Shown: positions 12,593 through 13,564 of the stretch, in pieces
How the letters are laid out: each line of letters opens with the position of its first letter
How positions within the stretch are numbered: the first letter of the stretch is position 1
Source of the DNA: JBFELU01 sp041572755
GTDB taxonomy: Bacteria > Actinomycetota > Acidimicrobiia > Spongiisociales > UBA11373
Reading direction: 5' to 3'
Length of the DNA stretch: 13,564 bases
Assembly (NCBI GenBank): GCA_041572755.1
Contig: JBFFRY010000045.1
Coordinates: forward strand, 1-13,564
The notes under the pieces: generated by a model
The model's database searches: none
Told to the model about the DNA's origin: nothing
What the model saw: only the letters and a program-made list of their open reading frames with translations
Made by a program: the position numbers and the translations under genes

Positions 12593-13564
12593 CTACGCCG
12601 GGGAATCGCGCTCCCCCACCGGGGCGACACGCCGCGCCAGGAGGAAGACCACGGCGAAGAGGCCGGCCAACAGGGGGAACCAGACGCTCCGTTCGATGGT
12701 CTCATAGGCCCACCCCGACGGAAGAGCGGCCGCCCCGGCGGCGAGGAATCCGACCGCCTCCAGCAGCCCCTGACCCCGAGCCACCATGTCGGGCGGGCTT
12801 CCGTGGGCCACCAGCGCCGCCCCGGCCGGACCGATGGCGGCGCTGCCGATGGCATGAACCACTCCCGCCAATGCCAAGGCAATCGGCGCCCCCAGCCACC
12901 CGTAGGCGGCGAAGGCGGGGACCAACAGCACGACCCCCACCCCTGCGACCAGCATCGGAGACCGGCGATCGACCATTCGCCCAAAGGGGGTGGCGAGAAA
13001 CACCAGGGGTCCGGCGATGATGGTGAAGCTCAACCCCACGAACGTCGTCGAGGCGCCGCGGTCGGTGAGAAGCCGAGCCCAGATCGCATCGAAGGCACCG
13101 AACGAAGCGAACTCGACCGCCCCGATGGCGATGCCGGCCACCACCAGCCGGCTGCGTAGGAGGCTCAACAGACGCTGCCCGGGCACCATCGGAGGTGGTG
13201 TTGGCGCCCGCAGTCTGGTGACCACCGGCACCGCCAGCAACAGGATCCCGGCGGGCACCAGGAACGGCACCTCGAGACCGAAATGCTCCGCCAGCACGGC
13301 CCCGATCAAGGGCCCCAGCGCAAAGCCGGCGACGGCAGCGGCCACGATCCTGCCGAGGACCTCGCCGGGTCGATCGGGGGTCCAATCCAGCACGACCCGG
13401 CGCACCGCCGGAACGAACGCTCCCTCGGCGAGCCCCAGCAGAGCCCGGGCGGCCACCAGCGTCCACAGGTCGCGGGCGAGCGCCGCCATGATCAGTGCTG
13501 CGGCTCCGCCCAGGGTTCCGCCGATGAGCAGAGCCTTGGCGTGCCCGCGGTCGGCGTAGCGCGA
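12593..13564 (-). CDS. MFS transporter (N-terminus beyond window)
   Basis: The frame is open from the right edge to the TAG at 12593, giving 323 visible residues of a polytopic membrane protein. The first visible residues, RYADRGHAKALLIGG, match the MFS motif A loop between helices 2 and 3 (G-x-x-x-D-R-x-G-R-K type). Helix 4 is next with ARALLGLAEGAFVPAVRRVV, then paired helices. A central loop near RLRAPTPPPMVPGQRLL separates the halves, and a second motif-A-like loop is ATPFGRMVDRRSPMLVAG. The tail EERDSPA-like end (PVGERDSPA) is cytoplasmic. The length fits the last ten helices of a 12-helix carrier. The substrate cannot be told; many relatives are drug/proton antiporters. It lies upstream of, and on the same strand as, the pyrimidine operon, so uptake of a pyrimidine or export of a product is possible but unproven. 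Confidence 0.85.
   Translation of the reverse strand, partial: SRYADRGHAKALLIGGTLGGAAALIMAALARDLWTLVAARALLGLAEGAFVPAVRRVVLDWTPDRPGEVLGRIVAAAVAGFALGPLIGAVLAEHFGLEVPFLVPAGILLLAVPVVTRLRAPTPPPMVPGQRLLSLLRSRLVVAGIAIGAVEFASFGAFDAIWARLLTDRGASTTFVGLSFTIIAGPLVFLATPFGRMVDRRSPMLVAGVGVVLLVPAFAAYGWLGAPIALALAGVVHAIGSAAIGPAGAALVAHGSPPDMVARGQGLLEAVGFLAAGAAALPSGWAYETIERSVWFPLLAGLFAVVFLLARRVAPVGERDSPA

Noticed and set aside
10394..13159. A 921-codon open frame on the plus strand, opposite the dehydrogenase, hydantoinase, nitrilase and MFS genes.
   Set aside because: It is the antisense of four well-recognised genes; its product is His/Gly/Val-rich with no domain. Long antisense frames are expected in high-GC coding DNA.
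1..13564. CRISPR arrays, tRNA or rRNA genes, insertion sequences, prophage or toxin-antitoxin genes.
   Set aside because: No regularly spaced repeats, transposase, integrase, tRNA-like or rRNA-like sequence was recognised anywhere in the window.

Overview
The window is high-GC (roughly two thirds G+C by eye) and densely coded, with short intergenic gaps. It looks like a chromosome segment of an actinobacterium-like organism. Hints are the many GTG starts, TAnnnT -10 boxes placed for leaderless transcription, a lipoprotein with a Thr/Pro/Ala-rich linker, and an F420-type luciferase-family enzyme. I cannot name the lineage; an uncultured Actinomycetota such as Acidimicrobiia would fit. No rRNA, tRNA, CRISPR array, insertion sequence or prophage gene was seen, and no stretch over 300 bases lacks a gene.

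Left part (1-6041), respiratory and redox genes. The window opens in the last ~114 codons of a ba3-type cytochrome c oxidase subunit I (+). A three-gene minus-strand group follows, in transcription order: a YHYH-domain lipoprotein, a zinc-ribbon protein, and a carotenoid-isomerase/retinol-saturase-like FAD oxidoreductase. A Nudix hydrolase is divergent from this group and convergent with the next unit. That unit is an rrf2-type (NsrR-like) regulator followed 3 bp later by a cytochrome cd1 nitrite reductase (nirS). The rrf2-nirS pair is headed by an AT-rich 41-bp inverted repeat that touches the regulator's start codon and is the likely operator. It faces a divergent gene for a 99-aa protein of unknown function.

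Middle part (6042-7714), small unknown genes. These are the 99-aa protein, a convergent 153-aa PH-like protein whose stop codon shares a hairpin with that of the 99-aa gene, and a divergent six-helix membrane protein followed by a strong hairpin.

Right part (7715-13564), a minus-strand reductive pyrimidine-degradation operon. Transcription order is: MFS transporter (its start lies beyond the right edge), beta-ureidopropionase, dihydropyrimidinase, (methyl)malonate-semialdehyde dehydrogenase, then an F420-type LLM flavoenzyme. The second, third and fourth would take dihydrouracil or dihydrothymine to carbamoyl-beta-amino acids, then beta-amino acids, and after a transaminase not seen here to acetyl- or propionyl-CoA. 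No classical dihydropyrimidine dehydrogenase or transaminase is in view, so the role of the LLM enzyme is open.

The most noteworthy items are the membrane-anchored NirS with its NsrR-like regulator and large dyad operator, the unknown gene sharing that operator, and the LLM flavoenzyme in the pyrimidine operon.
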